This document shows positions 35,908 to 46,134 of a DNA stretch of 64,000 nucleotides, one piece after another (position 1 is the stretch's first letter; each line of letters opens with the position of its first letter). The notes beneath the pieces were generated by a model that was not told the DNA's origin, searched no databases, and was given only the letters and a program-made list of their open reading frames with translations. Both the position numbers and the translations under genes were made by a program. The stretch covers positions 154,744-218,743 of the forward strand of contig CBDDLT010000004.1 in NCBI GenBank assembly GCA_965230755.1. Direction: 5' to 3'. This DNA comes from DATFJT01 sp965230755 (lineage in GTDB: Bacteria > Bacteroidota > Bacteroidia > Chitinophagales > Saprospiraceae).

Positions 35908-37452
35908 ATGAAAAATTTGAAAGAAAAAATCTTTTTGTTCGGAATACTATTTTTTTCCTGCAGTCAATTTAACATCGCCCAACAGTCAAACTATGCCTTT
36001 ACAATAGACTTATCCGTAGAAGAGAATTTAACAGAATCTTTCAAAGAAAATGGCAGGCTATATATTTTTATGAGTACTGATTCTATGAGTGAACCGCGAA
36101 CACAGATCTGGCCTAATCCTTGGGCTATCACCCATATATTTGCTAAAAATATTGATGAATTCGACCCGAAAAAGACCTTAAAAATCAGAGGAGATGAAGG
36201 TTGGATGGGTACTCCTCAATGGAGTTTGAATGTTGTTCCTAAAGGTGATTACTACGTACAATTGGTCTGGGATCAGAATTCTAATGAATCCAGAATAGAC
36301 GAGCCGGGTAATATTTACAGCAAGAAAAAGCTGGTTAGGGTAGACGAGAAACAGAACTTATCACTTGCGCTCAGTGAACAAATTGAAAATAGAACTATTG
36401 ATGAGCACCCTTTGGTTCGTTATGTTGAAATAAAAAGTGATGCGCTGACTAAGTGGTGGGGCCAAAATATGTCTTTGAAGGCATCTGTTTTACTTCCACA
36501 TAATTATGATAGTGAAAAAGAATATCCCATTCGATATAATGTGGCCGGTTACGGCGGTAGATACACCAGAGTCAACAGACTGCTTAGAAATACAAAATTC
36601 ATGAACTGGTGGGATTCGGATGAAGCCCCTGAAATTATCAATGTCTTTCTAGACGGAGAGGGACCATTTGGGGATTCCTATCAAATGGATTCAGAAAACA
36701 GCGGTCCATATGGACATGCTCTGATGCACGAACTCATTCCTCACATCGAAGATCAATATCGAGGCACGCAGTCTTCAACTTATCGATTTGTCGATGGCTG
36801 TTCTACTGGAGGCTGGGTTTCCCTTGGATTGCAATTATATTATCCCGATATGTTCAATGGTGTTTTCTCTTATAGTCCGGATGCTATCGCTTTCGAAAAC
36901 TACCAGTTGATCAATATCTACAAAGATGAAAATGCCTTCACCAATGAATATGGTTATGAAAGACCGGTTATGAGGGAAACATCTGGCGAACCCATGCTCT
37001 CTATGCGAGAATTTATTCGCTATGAAAATGTATTGGGCTCATCGAATACATACCTTAATTCAGGTGGACAATTTAGTGCACATACTGCGCTCTATAGTCC
37101 AAAGGGTGACATGGGTTTGCCCAAACCACTCTTTGATCCCAATACCGGAGCAATAGACAGTGAAGTAGCGGAACACTGGAAAAAGTATGACTTTAAGTTA
37201 TATGCCCAAGAAAATTGGACGGAATTAGGTCCTAAAATCGAGGAAAAAATATATGTATGGATGGGTGATATGGATCATTTTTACTTGAATACAGGCACAA
37301 GAGAATTGGACGATTTCTTAAAAACAACACAAAATCCCAGATCAGATGCCGTCTTTGAATACTCTGCCATGGAAGGACACTGCTCACAATTCTCGGACAA
37401 AAAAGTACTTTTGCAGATTCAAGAGAGAATGGATGAGATAAAAAGAAAGTAA
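35908..37452 (+). CDS. Secreted esterase (esterase D / enterochelin esterase-like alpha/beta hydrolase)
   Basis: The start is set at ATG 35908 (MKNLKEKIFLFGILFFSC), which gives a normal export signal; an upstream in-frame ATG at 35839 would bury it. The 514-residue product has an N-terminal beta-rich domain and a C-terminal putative esterase domain: LPHNYDSEKEYPIRYNVAGY, the nucleophile elbow VDGCSTGGW (GCSTGG), and a candidate His in YSAMEGHCSQ. The Cys in the signal (FFSCS) could alternatively make it a lipoprotein. The substrate is unknown. It is followed 18 bp later by a small lipoprotein gene. Confidence 0.8.
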   Translation: MKNLKEKIFLFGILFFSCSQFNIAQQSNYAFTIDLSVEENLTESFKENGRLYIFMSTDSMSEPRTQIWPNPWAITHIFAKNIDEFDPKKTLKIRGDEGWMGTPQWSLNVVPKGDYYVQLVWDQNSNESRIDEPGNIYSKKKLVRVDEKQNLSLALSEQIENRTIDEHPLVRYVEIKSDALTKWWGQNMSLKASVLLPHNYDSEKEYPIRYNVAGYGGRYTRVNRLLRNTKFMNWWDSDEAPEIINVFLDGEGPFGDSYQMDSENSGPYGHALMHELIPHIEDQYRGTQSSTYRFVDGCSTGGWVSLGLQLYYPDMFNGVFSYSPDAIAFENYQLINIYKDENAFTNEYGYERPVMRETSGEPMLSMREFIRYENVLGSSNTYLNSGGQFSAHTALYSPKGDMGLPKPLFDPNTGAIDSEVAEHWKKYDFKLYAQENWTELGPKIEEKIYVWMGDMDHFYLNTGTRELDDFLKTTQNPRSDAVFEYSAMEGHCSQFSDKKVLLQIQERMDEIKRK

Positions 37453-37470
37453 CTTTTAAATCGAAAAAGA

Positions 37471-37953
37471 ATGAAAGCTTATAAACTAGGATTTTTTGTC
37501 CTATTGAGCATGTTTTTGTCATGTGGACCGACGCAGACGAAAACTGAAACAGCTGACGAAAATGTTCAAGAGGAAACAGAAAAAGGGAAGATCAAACCAA
37601 ATAAAGAAAAAGATGCTGCCCTACTTCCTACGGTAAATATCCAGCCCAATCAAAAAATTAGTTCTCCCTTGAAGATCAAGGTCAACTCCGAAGGTATTTG
37701 GTTCGCTAGTGAGGGAGAGCTTGGGATTGTTCGACTATTGGATAGTGACGGAAATGAATTGGCCCAAGGCATTCTAAGTGCTGATGAGGAGTGGATGAAA
37801 GAAGGTCCGGTTATGTTCTCTACCGAATTAAACTTTGATTCTAAAAAAGCGGAAAAGGCCAAACTGATTATTCATAATAATCCCGGAGGTGGAGATGGTG
37901 ATGAAGCCGGTGAGAAAAAGAGTTTTGAGATTCCAGTGATTCTAGAAGACTAA
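37471..37953 (+). CDS. Small lipoprotein of unknown function
   Basis: A 160-residue protein: signal with lipobox (FLSCG, Cys about residue 18), a charged Thr/Glu/Lys linker, then a beta-rich domain (ISSPLKIKVNSEGIWFASEGELGIVRLLDSDG). The mature domain resembles a Gmad2-type immunoglobulin-like module (starting IxSPLKI...), a guess from the opening segment and length. It is probably co-transcribed with the esterase. Confidence 0.72.
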   Translation: MKAYKLGFFVLLSMFLSCGPTQTKTETADENVQEETEKGKIKPNKEKDAALLPTVNIQPNQKISSPLKIKVNSEGIWFASEGELGIVRLLDSDGNELAQGILSADEEWMKEGPVMFSTELNFDSKKAEKAKLIIHNNPGGGDGDEAGEKKSFEIPVILED

Positions 37954-38227
37954 ATACACTCCTAACCAAGTGGCTAACTGATACGATGATGAATGGCCCG
38001 TTCAAAGAGCTTATGCTTTGTAGTAAATGTATTGGTTGCATTCAGTAAGTATATCTTTGACTATAAGTACTAATTTAATAGGCTTAGGTAAATAGGTTAT
38101 TAGAAATTTGACTTAAAGACTAAATTCCTTGAGATAATTTACTCTTTATATTAAATTAGATTTTCTCTAAATTAGACTTATCTACCCTTTGCATAATATA
38201 TTTAACCAGTAGTTAAGAAATACTGTC

Positions 38228-39361
38228 ATGCAATTTATTATCCAAATTATTGGTACCGGAGCATCTCTTATGTTGGCCTTTTTATTACTCACTAATTATG
38301 GAAATAAAAATAGCTTCGGGAACAAGTGGTTGAGTTTTCATGTCATGGGCATTTTTACTCTCTTCATGGATGATATTTTTTCACATGAAAATATTTATTT
38401 CTCTTATCCACATACCTATGGTCTTGTTCCGATAGCTGCTTTAATTTTAATTCCTAGTTTATACTTTGCAACTATATTTTATACCCAACCCAATTATCAA
38501 TATAAGAAAACTGATATATTTCACTTTTCTCCATTATTACTATACTGCATTCTTAATATAACGTTCTATTTTTCAAGTACGGAAGATAAACTCATTGCAT
38601 ACAAGCAAGATTCCTTCGGATCAGAAAGTCTTGATAGCTTGTTAATGATAACCTTCTTTATGCAGGCTTTCATTTATGGGTTTATTATGATACAAATATG
38701 GAGTAAGCATAAAAAAATCACATCTATATATTCCGCGAACGACAGTGAGATTCAATTAAATTGGCTCCGAGATTTTATTAGAATAGTTATTTCACTCATT
38801 ATATTTTGGTTAATTGAAACGATTTTACAAATTGGAATCGTCACATTACTTTTTAATTTGCTTGTACTCGTAGGACTCTTTCTTCTAGCCTACTTTTCTT
38901 TAAAACAACGAAGTATTTTCCCAAGCTCCATTCGAGAGCGCAAAGAAATATTGAGTCTGATTCAACAAAAAAAGAAAGAAGTTTCTAGAATCTCGAAAAA
39001 AGCACCCATTCTTAAAGATGAAGAACTTACATCTTTAGTAGAGAAACTTGACACCTGTATGAAGAATGACAAACCATATTTAGAAGAAGATATAAACATA
39101 GCGCGATTGGCTGATTATGTTGAAACAAGTAGTTATAAGTTATCTTATCTTTTGAACCAATACTACAAAAAGAACTTTTCTACTTTTATTAATGATTTTA
39201 GGATTCAAGAAGCTATTAGACTTTTATCTGATCCTGAAATGACACATTTAAATATTATGCAAATAGGTTATGCATCCGGCTTCGGGTCTAAAACAGTGTT
39301 CAATACAACATTTAAACGATTGACTAATACAACTCCTACTAAGTACCGAAAACTTATATAA
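38228..39361 (+). CDS. Membrane-bound AraC-family transcriptional regulator
   Basis: A 377-residue protein with about seven hydrophobic helices in residues 1-235 and an AraC helix-turn-helix domain at the C-terminus (LADYVETSSYKLSYLLNQYYKKNFSTFIND and IGYASGFGSKTVFNTTFKRLT). This 7TM-AraC layout is frequent in Bacteroidota. It probably senses an envelope or membrane signal and controls a nearby gene; the closest on its strand is the S41 peptidase gene 145 bp downstream. The 274-bp gap before it holds nothing I recognise. Confidence 0.87.
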   Translation: MQFIIQIIGTGASLMLAFLLLTNYGNKNSFGNKWLSFHVMGIFTLFMDDIFSHENIYFSYPHTYGLVPIAALILIPSLYFATIFYTQPNYQYKKTDIFHFSPLLLYCILNITFYFSSTEDKLIAYKQDSFGSESLDSLLMITFFMQAFIYGFIMIQIWSKHKKITSIYSANDSEIQLNWLRDFIRIVISLIIFWLIETILQIGIVTLLFNLLVLVGLFLLAYFSLKQRSIFPSSIRERKEILSLIQQKKKEVSRISKKAPILKDEELTSLVEKLDTCMKNDKPYLEEDINIARLADYVETSSYKLSYLLNQYYKKNFSTFINDFRIQEAIRLLSDPEMTHLNIMQIGYASGFGSKTVFNTTFKRLTNTTPTKYRKLI

Positions 39362-39506
39362 ATGGCTTAAAAAATCCTTAAATTGGATTCTTTTTGGTTC
39401 TGATTTCCAAATTAGAACACTTTCTAGATTCCATTCCTTTAAAATTGACATCAAAATCCAATTTCAATAAGGAAATTCATTTTTATAGCATAACAATTTA
39501 AATGAA

Positions 39507-41069
39507 ATGAAAAAGTACATTTTCTTCTTTGTCTCCTATTTAGTTTTTCCTCAACTCCATTGTCAAGAATTCGATGGTCTTTGGAAGTCACAGGGCTATG
39601 GAATTTTTCTTGAAATAGAAAACTCAACTCTAAATTTCTATGAATATACTACTCTAGGAATGTTACATGGAGGGAGTATTCCCTTAGATGGAAATGAAAT
39701 ACCCGAGGTTGGATTCTTACGTTTAGATGATGATTTCTTAATATTTGAAACTGAAGCTGACGATTTTATTAAGTTTGCATCTACAATAGATTTTCCTACC
39801 TTGATAAGTCCAGGAAATGATCCAAAAACGAATTATGATGTCTTCTGGCATACGATTAATGATTGGTGTGCCCTATTTCCAATTTTAAATATTGATTGGG
39901 ATATCGAATATCAGAATAATATTGGATTAATAGACTCCACCACATCAGATCAGGAATTGTTCACTTTTATTTCGAGTTCTTTGCAAAAATTAAATGATGG
40001 TCACAGCCTACTGCTAGATGAAGAAAACACTCAAGTATTCATTGGTGGACCACAAAGTACAAGTCTTTGGTTAGATCATGCACAAGAACTTGAAATGCTA
40101 ATAGAAGAAAAGTATATTATCGAATCAGAATTCATTCAACTATTAGGTGGGTCATTATTATACGGGACTTTGAATGATAATATTGGCTATTTAAAATTAA
40201 ATAGTATGACTTATGGGAGTGACAATGAACTCACTGATAATGATCATCTTAATTCAGCTTTAGATGAAGTATTCTTTTATCTTGAAGATGTAGACGGACT
40301 AATTATCGATATTAGAAATAATGGAGGGGGTTTTGATAGTAATGCGAGATTGATCGCAAATAGATTAACAAAAAGACCACAATTGGCATATTCTAAACAA
40401 GCACGATTACAAGAAGAGCATAATTCTTTCTCTGCGTTAAGAGACTTTTACATTGAACCCAAAGGACTACAATTTGTAGATCGGCCGGTAGTCGTTCTAA
40501 CTGGACAAAACTCGGTAAGTGCAGCTGATATATTTGCCATGATGGCCAAGGAAATAGACTGTGTAACAACTATGGGAACTACAAGTTATGGTGTATTCTC
40601 AAATACGGAATTAAAAACTCTACCCAATGGTTGGACGTTATCTTTTAGTCCTGAAAGATATTTAGATATTAATGGAATTAATTACGAACAAAAAGGCATT
40701 ATACCCGATATCATTGTAGAAGAAAGTCTGGATTCCTTGAACGAGGATATTGATAATGTCCTTGCATTTGCCATTGCAAATATTTCCAGTAACTGTAACA
40801 TTTCTAGCAATCCGGAAGAGTCAACCACCGAGCAATTCGTTCTGTATCCTAATCCTACTTCAAAGTATGTCCAACTAATATTTGGGAATAACGACAACCA
40901 TTCCATTACCGAGCTTTCCATATTGAATTCCTTAGGGCAAACTGTTAGAACTTTTGACAAACCCATTCAAAATGCTACTTTGGATCTAGAGAATATTACC
41001 CCTGGTTTGCACTATGTGAAGATTCGAGGAGAGGATACTAATATATTAAAGCTACTTATCGCAAATTAA
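39507..41069 (+). CDS. Secreted S41 family peptidase with T9SS sorting domain
   Basis: A 520-residue protein: signal peptide (to about residue 20, HCQE), an N-terminal beta domain, an S41 (tail-specific protease/tricorn-like) catalytic domain and a type A T9SS C-terminal domain (LYPNPTSKYVQLIFG to ILKLLIAN). In the peptidase, IGYLKLNSMTYG and DGLIIDIRNNGGG are the core strands, and the nucleophile Ser lies in TGQNSVSAADIFAMM. There is no PDZ domain. It should act outside the cell. It may be regulated by the AraC protein upstream (inference). Confidence 0.86.
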   Translation: MKKYIFFFVSYLVFPQLHCQEFDGLWKSQGYGIFLEIENSTLNFYEYTTLGMLHGGSIPLDGNEIPEVGFLRLDDDFLIFETEADDFIKFASTIDFPTLISPGNDPKTNYDVFWHTINDWCALFPILNIDWDIEYQNNIGLIDSTTSDQELFTFISSSLQKLNDGHSLLLDEENTQVFIGGPQSTSLWLDHAQELEMLIEEKYIIESEFIQLLGGSLLYGTLNDNIGYLKLNSMTYGSDNELTDNDHLNSALDEVFFYLEDVDGLIIDIRNNGGGFDSNARLIANRLTKRPQLAYSKQARLQEEHNSFSALRDFYIEPKGLQFVDRPVVVLTGQNSVSAADIFAMMAKEIDCVTTMGTTSYGVFSNTELKTLPNGWTLSFSPERYLDINGINYEQKGIIPDIIVEESLDSLNEDIDNVLAFAIANISSNCNISSNPEESTTEQFVLYPNPTSKYVQLIFGNNDNHSITELSILNSLGQTVRTFDKPIQNATLDLENITPGLHYVKIRGEDTNILKLLIAN

Positions 41070-41183
41070 AGAGAAAGTACTTCTTACAAAGAGGAAGGCA
41101 TATGACATTGTCTCTGAATGTCCTTTAATATTAATTCTATACTTTGAAGTATAACACTAAACGAATATGATTAATTTAGACAA

Positions 41184-44168
41184 TCAATAAAGAACCGTCA
41201 CGTTTCCTCTTTTCGTGAATTCTTCTTCATTGCCAAAACACTTGATTCGAACATAATAAGCGTAGACGTCCGGATTGACCAGATCTCCGTTGTGATACCC
41301 ATCCCAACTGTTGCTTAAACTAGTAGTTTGGAACACCAATTCACCCCAGCGATTATACACAGCAAGGTACATGTCTTCTACCAATTCATCTTCCGTTACG
41401 ACATTGTAGGTGTCGTTTAGCCCATCATCATTCGGTGTAAATGCATTGGGGATGAAGATGAATGGATCATCGCAAATACAAGTATAATTGATTCGAACAG
41501 AATCAATAGCTGTACATCCTTTGCTGTCTTCTGAAAGCACCGTATAAGTAATACTCTCCTCTGGCATTGCCTTAGGATTCCGAGTAGTAACCGGATCCAA
41601 TAGATATTGATCAGGCGACCAGATGAACGTGTCGTCATCATTGGGGCTGGAAGCCATCAACATGGTCATGAGACCTTTGTTTACATCAGTAGGATCTGCT
41701 GTGGCGGTCACATTATGATCGTTTTCGAATACTTCTATTACAAATGTGAAAGTCTCGGTACAAAATTGATTCGACACGGTGAACATGCACTCTACGATAG
41801 TATCGGTGTCGTAGGATAAGAACAGGCATCCGTTTTCCTCATCAACAACGATGAAATCCAGACAATCAAATATCCAATCATCAATGTTTCCGTAGACATC
41901 CGTAATCTTATACATCACTGTATCACCCTCGCAGAAACTGATAGTATCCGCATAAGACACCTTGATGACTTGATTGTCAATAGGGATAGAATCGATGTAT
42001 TCACAATCCAAACTGTCGATGGCCCTAAAATAAATCACATCTTTTTCAAATACGTTGATCAAAACACAAGTATCCATTTCGAGGGTATCAATAAAGTCTA
42101 TATCGCATGCCCAGTCTATGTCATAATCCGGGAAGTCCTTGGTGCATATCTCTACAAATGAATCACAAGCAACAACAACATCAGGAAGATCGAAATCGGG
42201 AAAGTCTCCGACTATGATGACTATTTTTCTCTCTGTGAAGCAACCAGTTTCAGGATCAGTGACGACCACAAAAATGCAGGTATCATTTTCAGGGCAGGTA
42301 AAAGGATTTACAGCCGTCGGATCCGATACCAAGTCCGGTGGGGACCAAGAATATTCATAATCAGAACTTCCATCCGGATTAAGAAAAACTATGCTATCAC
42401 CAGGACATTTATATATGGTGTCCGGTAAGCTAACAATGATGGAATCCCCTTCATCCACTATAAAACACTCTTCGTCCATGCAGCCGTTCGCATCCGTTAC
42501 TTTAAGACAATACTCTCCCGCTTTCAGACTATCGCGATCCTCAGTAGTTGGCCCGTCATCCCACATAAAGGTATAAGGAGGGGTCCCACCCATGACTGTT
42601 ACGTCTATTGATCCGTTACAATCTCCATAGCAAACTGCATCCTCCACAACTCCCGTAATCTTTAATGAATCCGGTTCTCCCACTTCGAAACACTCTTCGA
42701 CCATACAGCCATTATCATCCGTGACTTTTACACAGTATTCACCTGCTTTCAGACTATCACGGTCCTCGGTTATTGGCCCATCATCCCACATATACATATA
42801 CGGAGCCGTACCTCCTGTGACTGTGATATCGATAGATCCATCGCACTCTCCATAACAAGACACGGAATCAATATCAGCCATGATATCCAAGGTATCCATT
42901 GGTGCAATATCGAAACAGGCCTCAGCCTCACAATCATGGTCATCCGTTACCGTAACACAATACTGCCCCTCTCTCAGACTATCCAAGTCTTCCTCCGAAA
43001 ATCCTGTACTCCACATATATCGATAAGGCGGGGTACCGCCTGTTACAGTAATATCTATGGATCCATTAGCGACCCCTGCACATAAATTTCCTTCAACATC
43101 TCCTTCGATATTAATAGAATCCGGAGCTGTAACTTCAATCTCTCCTTCGTACTCACATCCCTTATCATTGGTTACGGTGTAGCGATAGCTTCCAGGGCCT
43201 AAATCACAAAGCGTATCTGTTGTACTAGATGTATGATCCCACTCCAAGTCAAAAGGTCTATGAGGAGTATTGACATCCAAACGTATCTTTCCATCATCGG
43301 AGTCATGGCACAATGGATTAGTGACAAATTCGATCACATTAATATCTATTCCCACGTCGATAGCGACCACATTAGAAATAACATAATCATTGCGACAAAA
43401 TGGATTATAAGCCAATCTGATATAGTAGATATCTCTGTCCGTCACAGGAGGATCATAAAATGGATCCGTAGCATTATTTACTTCAACCCAGATAGCTCTG
43501 TCAAAAGCAGTATTAGAGTAATTGAAATACCACTGATATAGAATAGGGTCATTAGGATCTGCCGGGACTGCTTCCCGAATGCTTATCAAAGTATCCGGGT
43601 CTATACTTTCTTCACAAGTGGACTGATCTTCTGCAATTTCACCTCCATTCGAAGGCATACAGTTACAATCCAGTACTTCAATGGTTACGATATTGGTCTC
43701 CATGAAAAAGTTGAAGCCGGCCTCAATGCATTCTCGGGTAGACACACATCTTCTATATCGTGTGCTAACATCCAAAGGACCTGGAGCCAATTCTCTGCCA
43801 TCGTAAAGTGTTCCGTCAGGATTCAAGAGAGGGACAGGTGGGGTCCAATAAAAATTTCCATTTTGGTCGAATCTCAATTCACTTACCAGCCACATGTAAA
43901 CGTAGTTACCCGTACCACCGGTAGGTGGGCTCACCTCAAAGATTAATCCCGGATCATATCCAGGGCCACAACCAGATGAATTACAGCATATCTCTCCCGC
44001 AGAGTCTACCTCATATTCACAAGTATCCATAGGGACTTGATCCAAAGAAATATATGTACCATCTGAAAATTCGTAAGTGGTGGTATTGCTATAACCAGCA
44101 ATAGCCGAAATACCACTAATAGCAGGAATTACTATTACCCAAAGCCACAGGAATAGATGTCTATCCAT
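41184..44168 (-). CDS. SprB-repeat surface protein with gliding-associated (type B) T9SS C-terminal domain
   Basis: A 994-residue protein: signal peptide (to about residue 25), a long Cys-containing N-terminal part, then SprB-type repeats of about 75-80 residues (three close copies plus a diverged one) each with SIDITVTGGTPPY and LKAGEYCVKVTD, and a C-terminal CHU_C domain (IPNAFTPNDDGLNDTYNV to RGNVTVLY). It is secreted and probably attached to the cell surface, as an adhesin like SprB of gliding Bacteroidota. The partner genes of a gliding operon are not next to it. The Cys-rich repeats may be disulfide-bonded. Confidence 0.9.
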   Translation of the reverse strand: MDRHLFLWLWVIVIPAISGISAIAGYSNTTTYEFSDGTYISLDQVPMDTCEYEVDSAGEICCNSSGCGPGYDPGLIFEVSPPTGGTGNYVYMWLVSELRFDQNGNFYWTPPVPLLNPDGTLYDGRELAPGPLDVSTRYRRCVSTRECIEAGFNFFMETNIVTIEVLDCNCMPSNGGEIAEDQSTCEESIDPDTLISIREAVPADPNDPILYQWYFNYSNTAFDRAIWVEVNNATDPFYDPPVTDRDIYYIRLAYNPFCRNDYVISNVVAIDVGIDINVIEFVTNPLCHDSDDGKIRLDVNTPHRPFDLEWDHTSSTTDTLCDLGPGSYRYTVTNDKGCEYEGEIEVTAPDSINIEGDVEGNLCAGVANGSIDITVTGGTPPYRYMWSTGFSEEDLDSLREGQYCVTVTDDHDCEAEACFDIAPMDTLDIMADIDSVSCYGECDGSIDITVTGGTAPYMYMWDDGPITEDRDSLKAGEYCVKVTDDNGCMVEECFEVGEPDSLKITGVVEDAVCYGDCNGSIDVTVMGGTPPYTFMWDDGPTTEDRDSLKAGEYCLKVTDANGCMDEECFIVDEGDSIIVSLPDTIYKCPGDSIVFLNPDGSSDYEYSWSPPDLVSDPTAVNPFTCPENDTCIFVVVTDPETGCFTERKIVIIVGDFPDFDLPDVVVACDSFVEICTKDFPDYDIDWACDIDFIDTLEMDTCVLINVFEKDVIYFRAIDSLDCEYIDSIPIDNQVIKVSYADTISFCEGDTVMYKITDVYGNIDDWIFDCLDFIVVDEENGCLFLSYDTDTIVECMFTVSNQFCTETFTFVIEVFENDHNVTATADPTDVNKGLMTMLMASSPNDDDTFIWSPDQYLLDPVTTRNPKAMPEESITYTVLSEDSKGCTAIDSVRINYTCICDDPFIFIPNAFTPNDDGLNDTYNVVTEDELVEDMYLAVYNRWGELVFQTTSLSNSWDGYHNGDLVNPDVYAYYVRIKCFGNEEEFTKRGNVTVLY
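42450..43130 (-). repeat. Tandem SprB repeats (about 240 bp each) within the surface protein gene
   Basis: Three neighbouring units show strong protein-level similarity (GECDGSIDITVTGG, GDCNGSIDVTVMGG, GVANGSIDITVTGG) and shared wording such as CYG and DDGP.TEDRDSLKAGEYC. The two 3' units are the most alike, so they may be a recent duplication and are prone to recombination. Limits are approximate. Confidence 0.7.
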
Positions 44169-44686
44169 CTCATTAAATTATAGTTCTCTCATTTTCAAGT
44201 GGATAAAGAAAACGAACACAACAGCGGACAACCCTCCTATCCACCATTGCTAATATTTTCTCATTCGCACTCTTAAGAATATTGTATTAAAGAAAATCTT
44301 TAAGTATAATATTCTTATCATTAAACGTTTAAACACACTATCCTGCTTACTTGATTTGGTTTGAAAAGCTGGTCCTGTCTGTTTAAAAGTCTTTTCTCAT
44401 ACCCAATATAACACTATTTCACGACATATTCTAAATGCGGCAACCCGACAACAGACTGTAAATCAAAATTATAGGGCAGAAAATGATACATTATATCCGA
44501 TCTACTATTCCTCTAAAATCAGATATTCTTGTTCATTGAATGATGGATAATTGAGGATCTTTTTGGTGCACATTATCATATTGCTATTACTTATTTCGAA
44601 ATATTACTATTCGAAACAAGCTAAAAAACGCCAACATGCTAATACGCCAATACGCCAACAAGCTAACACGCCAACACACCAACACC
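44169..44686. other. 518-bp intergenic stretch without a gene
   Basis: An AT-rich spacer between the surface protein gene and the barrel protein gene (both minus strand). No coding frame of note. Its right end holds the degenerate CGCCAACA repeat described next. Confidence 0.6.
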
Positions 44687-44690
44687 CTAA
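44626..44690. repeat. Degenerate minisatellite of CGCCAACA-type units
   Basis: Some 65 bp made of variants of ACGCCAACA separated by short GCTAA/ACTAA spacers (for example CGCCAACATGCTAATACG and CGCCAACAAGCTAACACG). It overlaps the stop codon of the barrel gene at 44687 and is strongly biased (C and A on the plus strand). Confidence 0.75.
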
Positions 44691-46099
44691 AACGATGTAT
44701 CAAAATTCAGATTAAATACACTTTGCCCTTCTCTATCCAAGCTATAATCCACTGCAAACTTGAAGTTGTTAAAAAAGACAAATTCCAGGCTTGGGCCCCA
44801 ACTGTATAACCATGTGTTGTTGAGATTGGTAATATTCTCGTCGCTGTTTTTAATATATGCCATATCGAAATTGAGAGAGAAATATAACTGATAAGGGACA
44901 AAGGGAATATGCTTTCTGACTATCGCTGGAAAACAGTTAAACTTCTTGTCCAATAGCATGTGGTATACCTTGAACCTATTCATAACATACCCTTCTCCGG
45001 GTATAAAAGAAGTCTCATAGGCCCTTAAATCTGATAGTTCTCGCGAGATACTCTTCTGAAAATAATAATAATTTTCCTCGCCCCAATCTCTTAGGCCCAG
45101 ACGAAAATCATTGATTATTCCGGAGGTTCTATAAGGTAGGGTATAGGTTTGGATCCAATTCGACTTAAACCCTTGCGAGCGTAATCCCTTTTGAAAAAGT
45201 CCTGATCTCGAATATTCCAATTCTATTCTATTCCCTCTTGTTGCAAATAACACATTCGATCTGCTATCGTAGACCAACTTGATATGCCAGTTGTCATGCC
45301 AGTTTATAGAGGAATTGTAAAACATGGGATTCACGACATTGATCGTATCCAAGTAATCCAAATGGACGAAATTGATATCGGTTTCTATGGAAAATTCTCT
45401 GGTGTGTCTATATATTAACTTTGTTCCGTAGCTCCATTCGTTCAACAAGGATTGAGATTCATCCCTTAATCGGATCAACTCGTTATCGTCTGTAATGCCA
45501 ATATCGGCATCCCTACTGGATGAATACTCAAAGCGTGTGCTCATTCTCAGTTTTTGGTCTTGTGTAAGTGGAGGGGAATGATAGTCTAATTTAAACTGCC
45601 TTTTGAAGCCCATTTGCCAATCCAAATTAAGTTGATCTGCTCTACCCGTTGTATTGATATGCGTTAAGTTTAAACCGTACAATACCCGATCTATAGAAGC
45701 ACCATGTTCCTTTATCCAAACCGTATAACTTCTATCTATGATATCGAATTTTGGGATAGGATACAATGGCCAAAGCTCCTTAACGGTAACGGTTACTAAG
45801 ATGTTCTCCTCCGTTGATTCCTTCAGATGGGTCATAGAAATATCCACATCTGTAAAAATCTTAAGTCTCATTAGTGCTGCCTTGCTATGCTCTATTTTGT
45901 TGGTAAACTCCCCATCAATCATATCTCCCTCCTTAAAGAATAGTTCGTTCAGAACAATCCTCTCTTTGGTTTTTTTATTTCCAACAACAATAATAGAATC
46001 AATGGTCTGTCCCCAAGAAAAACCACAGGAAATCAAAATAACCAGCGCGACCGACAAGTATCGATTCGTTACAGTTAGTATGATTTTCTCTGACTTCAT
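44687..46099 (-). CDS. Small BamA/TamA-like outer-membrane barrel protein
   Basis: A 470-residue protein: signal peptide (to about residue 30, FSWGQT), one POTRA-like domain (IDSIIVVGNKKTKERIVLNEL to ILVTVTVKELWPLYPIP) and a C-terminal barrel of alternating aromatic strands ending VFNLNFDTSF, a typical outer-membrane terminal Phe. It is half the length of BamA with a single POTRA. It may be a barrel-assembly accessory or a transport pore; its exact task is not known. It stands downstream of a secreted protein gene (35 bp). Confidence 0.8.
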   Translation of the reverse strand: MKSEKIILTVTNRYLSVALVILISCGFSWGQTIDSIIVVGNKKTKERIVLNELFFKEGDMIDGEFTNKIEHSKAALMRLKIFTDVDISMTHLKESTEENILVTVTVKELWPLYPIPKFDIIDRSYTVWIKEHGASIDRVLYGLNLTHINTTGRADQLNLDWQMGFKRQFKLDYHSPPLTQDQKLRMSTRFEYSSSRDADIGITDDNELIRLRDESQSLLNEWSYGTKLIYRHTREFSIETDINFVHLDYLDTINVVNPMFYNSSINWHDNWHIKLVYDSRSNVLFATRGNRIELEYSRSGLFQKGLRSQGFKSNWIQTYTLPYRTSGIINDFRLGLRDWGEENYYYFQKSISRELSDLRAYETSFIPGEGYVMNRFKVYHMLLDKKFNCFPAIVRKHIPFVPYQLYFSLNFDMAYIKNSDENITNLNNTWLYSWGPSLEFVFFNNFKFAVDYSLDREGQSVFNLNFDTSF

Positions 46100-46134
46100 T
46101 GACTATTTCTTTCAAGGCTCAACAACTTCTTGCC

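Noticed and set aside
44626..44690. Possible CRISPR array
   Set aside because: The units are short, degenerate and without unique spacers of constant length, and no cas gene is present.
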